This document shows positions 62,894 through 64,000 of a stretch of 64,000 nucleotides of DNA, piece by piece. The position numbers and the translations under genes are program-made. Origin of the DNA: Tsuneonella troitsensis (GTDB lineage Bacteria; Pseudomonadota; Alphaproteobacteria; Sphingomonadales; Sphingomonadaceae); the NCBI RefSeq assembly GCF_001441535.1, contig NZ_LMAU01000003.1, positions 434,001-498,000 of the forward strand. The letters run 5' to 3'. Below the pieces are notes generated by a model. That model made no database searches. It saw nothing but the letters and a program-made list of their open reading frames with translations, and had not been told where the DNA came from. Every line of letters begins with the position of its first letter. Position 1 is the stretch's first letter.

Positions 62894-64000
62894 TCGCCGA
62901 GCTCGGACTCGCGGCCCTTTGGCTCGCGGCCGCTCTTGCCGCCCTGCAACTAGTCGCAGGCGCACTGGCCGTATGGCGTGGCGGCGAGGAGAGCGGCGGA
63001 GAGCTTGCCGGTCTCATTCGTCCCGCTGCCATCGTGCAGGGCGTCCTATGCGTATTCTCGTTCGCGATGCTGGTCTGGCTGTTCGTGCGAACGGACCTGT
63101 CGGTGAAGCTCGTCGCGATGAACTCGCATTCGGACAAGCCGCTGATTTTCAAGATCGCGGGCTCCTGGGGCAACCATGAAGGCTCGATGCTGCTGTGGAT
63201 CACCGTGATGAGTGCTGCCGGCGCCCTGATCGCCTTTGTGGAGCGAAGGCTCCCCGAGCGCACGATGCAGGCGACGCTCGCAGCACAGAGCTTCGTCGCT
63301 CTGGGATTCTACGCGTTCCTGCTGTTGAGTTCGAACCCGTTCGAGCGACTGCCTACCCCCGCGGTCGAAGGCAACGGACTCAACCCGCTGCTTCAGGATA
63401 TCGGCCTCGCGTTCCACCCACCCACGCTCTATCTCGGCTACGTCGGCCTTTCGGTGGCATTCAGTTTTGCGGTCGGCGCCCTGATCACCCGTCAGGTCAC
63501 CCCCGAATTCGCCCGCGCCATGCGGCCCTGGGTTCTCGGTGCATGGATATTCCTGACGGTGGGCATCACAGCGGGCAGCTATTGGGCGTATTACGAACTC
63601 GGCTGGGGGGGCTGGTGGTTCTGGGACCCCGTCGAAAATGCCTCGCTGATGCCATGGCTGGCGGCGACTGCGCTGCTCCATTCGGCGAGCGTGCTCGCGG
63701 CGCGCGATGCCCTGCGTGCGTGGACGATCATGCTGGGTGTCGTGGCCTTTTCCATGAGCATGATCGGCACGTTCCTCGTGCGATCGGGCATTCTGACGAG
63801 CGTACACGCATTCGCGGTCGATCCGGAACGAGGCAGCTTCATCCTGGGGCTTCTGGTGATCTATATCGGCGGAGCGCTGGCAGTGTTCGGGCTGCGAGCG
63901 GGCTCGGTGGCGGAAGGCGAGAAGTTCTCGGCCGTCAGCCGCGAGGGCGCGCTGGTGGTCAACAACGTGCTGCTGTCGGCGATCCTGGGCGTGGTGCTGC
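62890..64000 (+). CDS. ccmF: Cytochrome c haem lyase subunit CcmF (5' part)
   Basis: The first 370 residues of an expected ~650; the gene runs off the window. Start ATG overlaps the ccmE stop (ATGA). Multiple membrane helices, the SHSDKPLIFKIAGSWGNHEG motif, and the haem-handling WWD loop GWGGWWFWDPVENASLMPWL with flanking His in FHPPTLYLGY and LLHSASVLA. CcmF with CcmH attaches haem to apocytochrome c. Confidence 0.96.
   Translation, partial: MIAELGLAALWLAAALAALQLVAGALAVWRGGEESGGELAGLIRPAAIVQGVLCVFSFAMLVWLFVRTDLSVKLVAMNSHSDKPLIFKIAGSWGNHEGSMLLWITVMSAAGALIAFVERRLPERTMQATLAAQSFVALGFYAFLLLSSNPFERLPTPAVEGNGLNPLLQDIGLAFHPPTLYLGYVGLSVAFSFAVGALITRQVTPEFARAMRPWVLGAWIFLTVGITAGSYWAYYELGWGGWWFWDPVENASLMPWLAATALLHSASVLAARDALRAWTIMLGVVAFSMSMIGTFLVRSGILTSVHAFAVDPERGSFILGLLVIYIGGALAVFGLRAGSVAEGEKFSAVSREGALVVNNVLLSAILGVVL

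Overview
The window is a gene-dense, high-GC chromosomal segment of an alphaproteobacterium. It most likely comes from Sphingomonadales, near the Erythrobacteraceae. Four things support this: alphaproteobacterial gene orders (aroQ-accB-accC, psd-pssA, ccmC-ccmD-ccmE-ccmF), an NDUFS4-like complex I accessory subunit, a small SRP RNA just before dnaX, and a bamA-skp-fabZ block without lpxD, lpxA or lpxB, as expected for sphingomonads that use glycosphingolipids in place of LPS. I see no transposase, CRISPR array, integrase or rRNA operon. Taxonomy is inference from gene content only.

Layout. 1-11.7 kb: the tail of a cytochrome b561 gene, an RcnB-like secreted protein, a divergent azoreductase/HxlR pair with a clear operator, a vanadium haloperoxidase-like protein, EttA, a DEAD-box helicase with a DbpA-type RNA-binding tail, tRNA-Pro(TGG) and a CAT tRNA, a polysaccharide deacetylase with a histidine-kinase-like protein, and an Lrp regulator. 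11.7-20.3 kb: aroQ-accB-accC (fatty acid and shikimate steps), a lipoprotein, a lone GTA-type 3-TM holin, a DUF885 peptidase, LacI and Lrp regulators, a sterol-desaturase-family hydroxylase and tRNA-Pro(GGG). 20.4-31.9 kb: yajC-secD-secF, a glycosyltransferase behind an XRE regulator, a divergent DUF6456 (GafA/GafZ-like) gene, a CDP-alcohol phosphatidyltransferase, an ABC-F protein carrying a translated palindromic repeat, SIMPL and PepSY-like secreted proteins, a PhoP/PhoQ-like two-component system and chorismate mutase. 31.9-43.7 kb: polyprenyl diphosphate synthase, hrpB, SRP RNA, dnaX-ybaB, lon, HU, rlmB and tRNA-Tyr. 43.7-64 kb: a KAS III enzyme, psd-pssA, the translation and envelope cluster rpsB-tsf-pyrH-frr-uppS-cdsA-dxr-rseP-bamA-skp-fabZ, rpmE, a MOSC protein with a prolyl-4-hydroxylase-like dioxygenase, tRNA-His, a Leu/Glu-type dehydrogenase, and ccmC-D-E-F running off the end.

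Most interesting signal. The promoter of the lone GTA-type holin (14684-15097, minus) and the promoter of the DUF6456 gene (25225-25695, plus), about 10 kb apart, share a composite element. It is the identical 11-mer ATTTTCCTACA followed by AACC-N(2-3)-TTTGG, and in both cases the element ends exactly 31 nt before the start codon. A second shared 16-mer (15 of 16 identical, nearly palindromic, AAACCnATTTGGTTAG) lies in the holin promoter and against the start codon of the divergent XRE gene. I read this as a small regulon, repressor plus GafA/GafZ-like activator plus lysis holin, controlling release of a gene transfer agent whose structural genes are outside the window. A further TTTCCTACA lies at 1572-1580.

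Most of the rest is core housekeeping with good synteny. Start codons were moved inward from the longest open frame wherever a ribosome binding site, signal peptide or family N-terminus favoured it.
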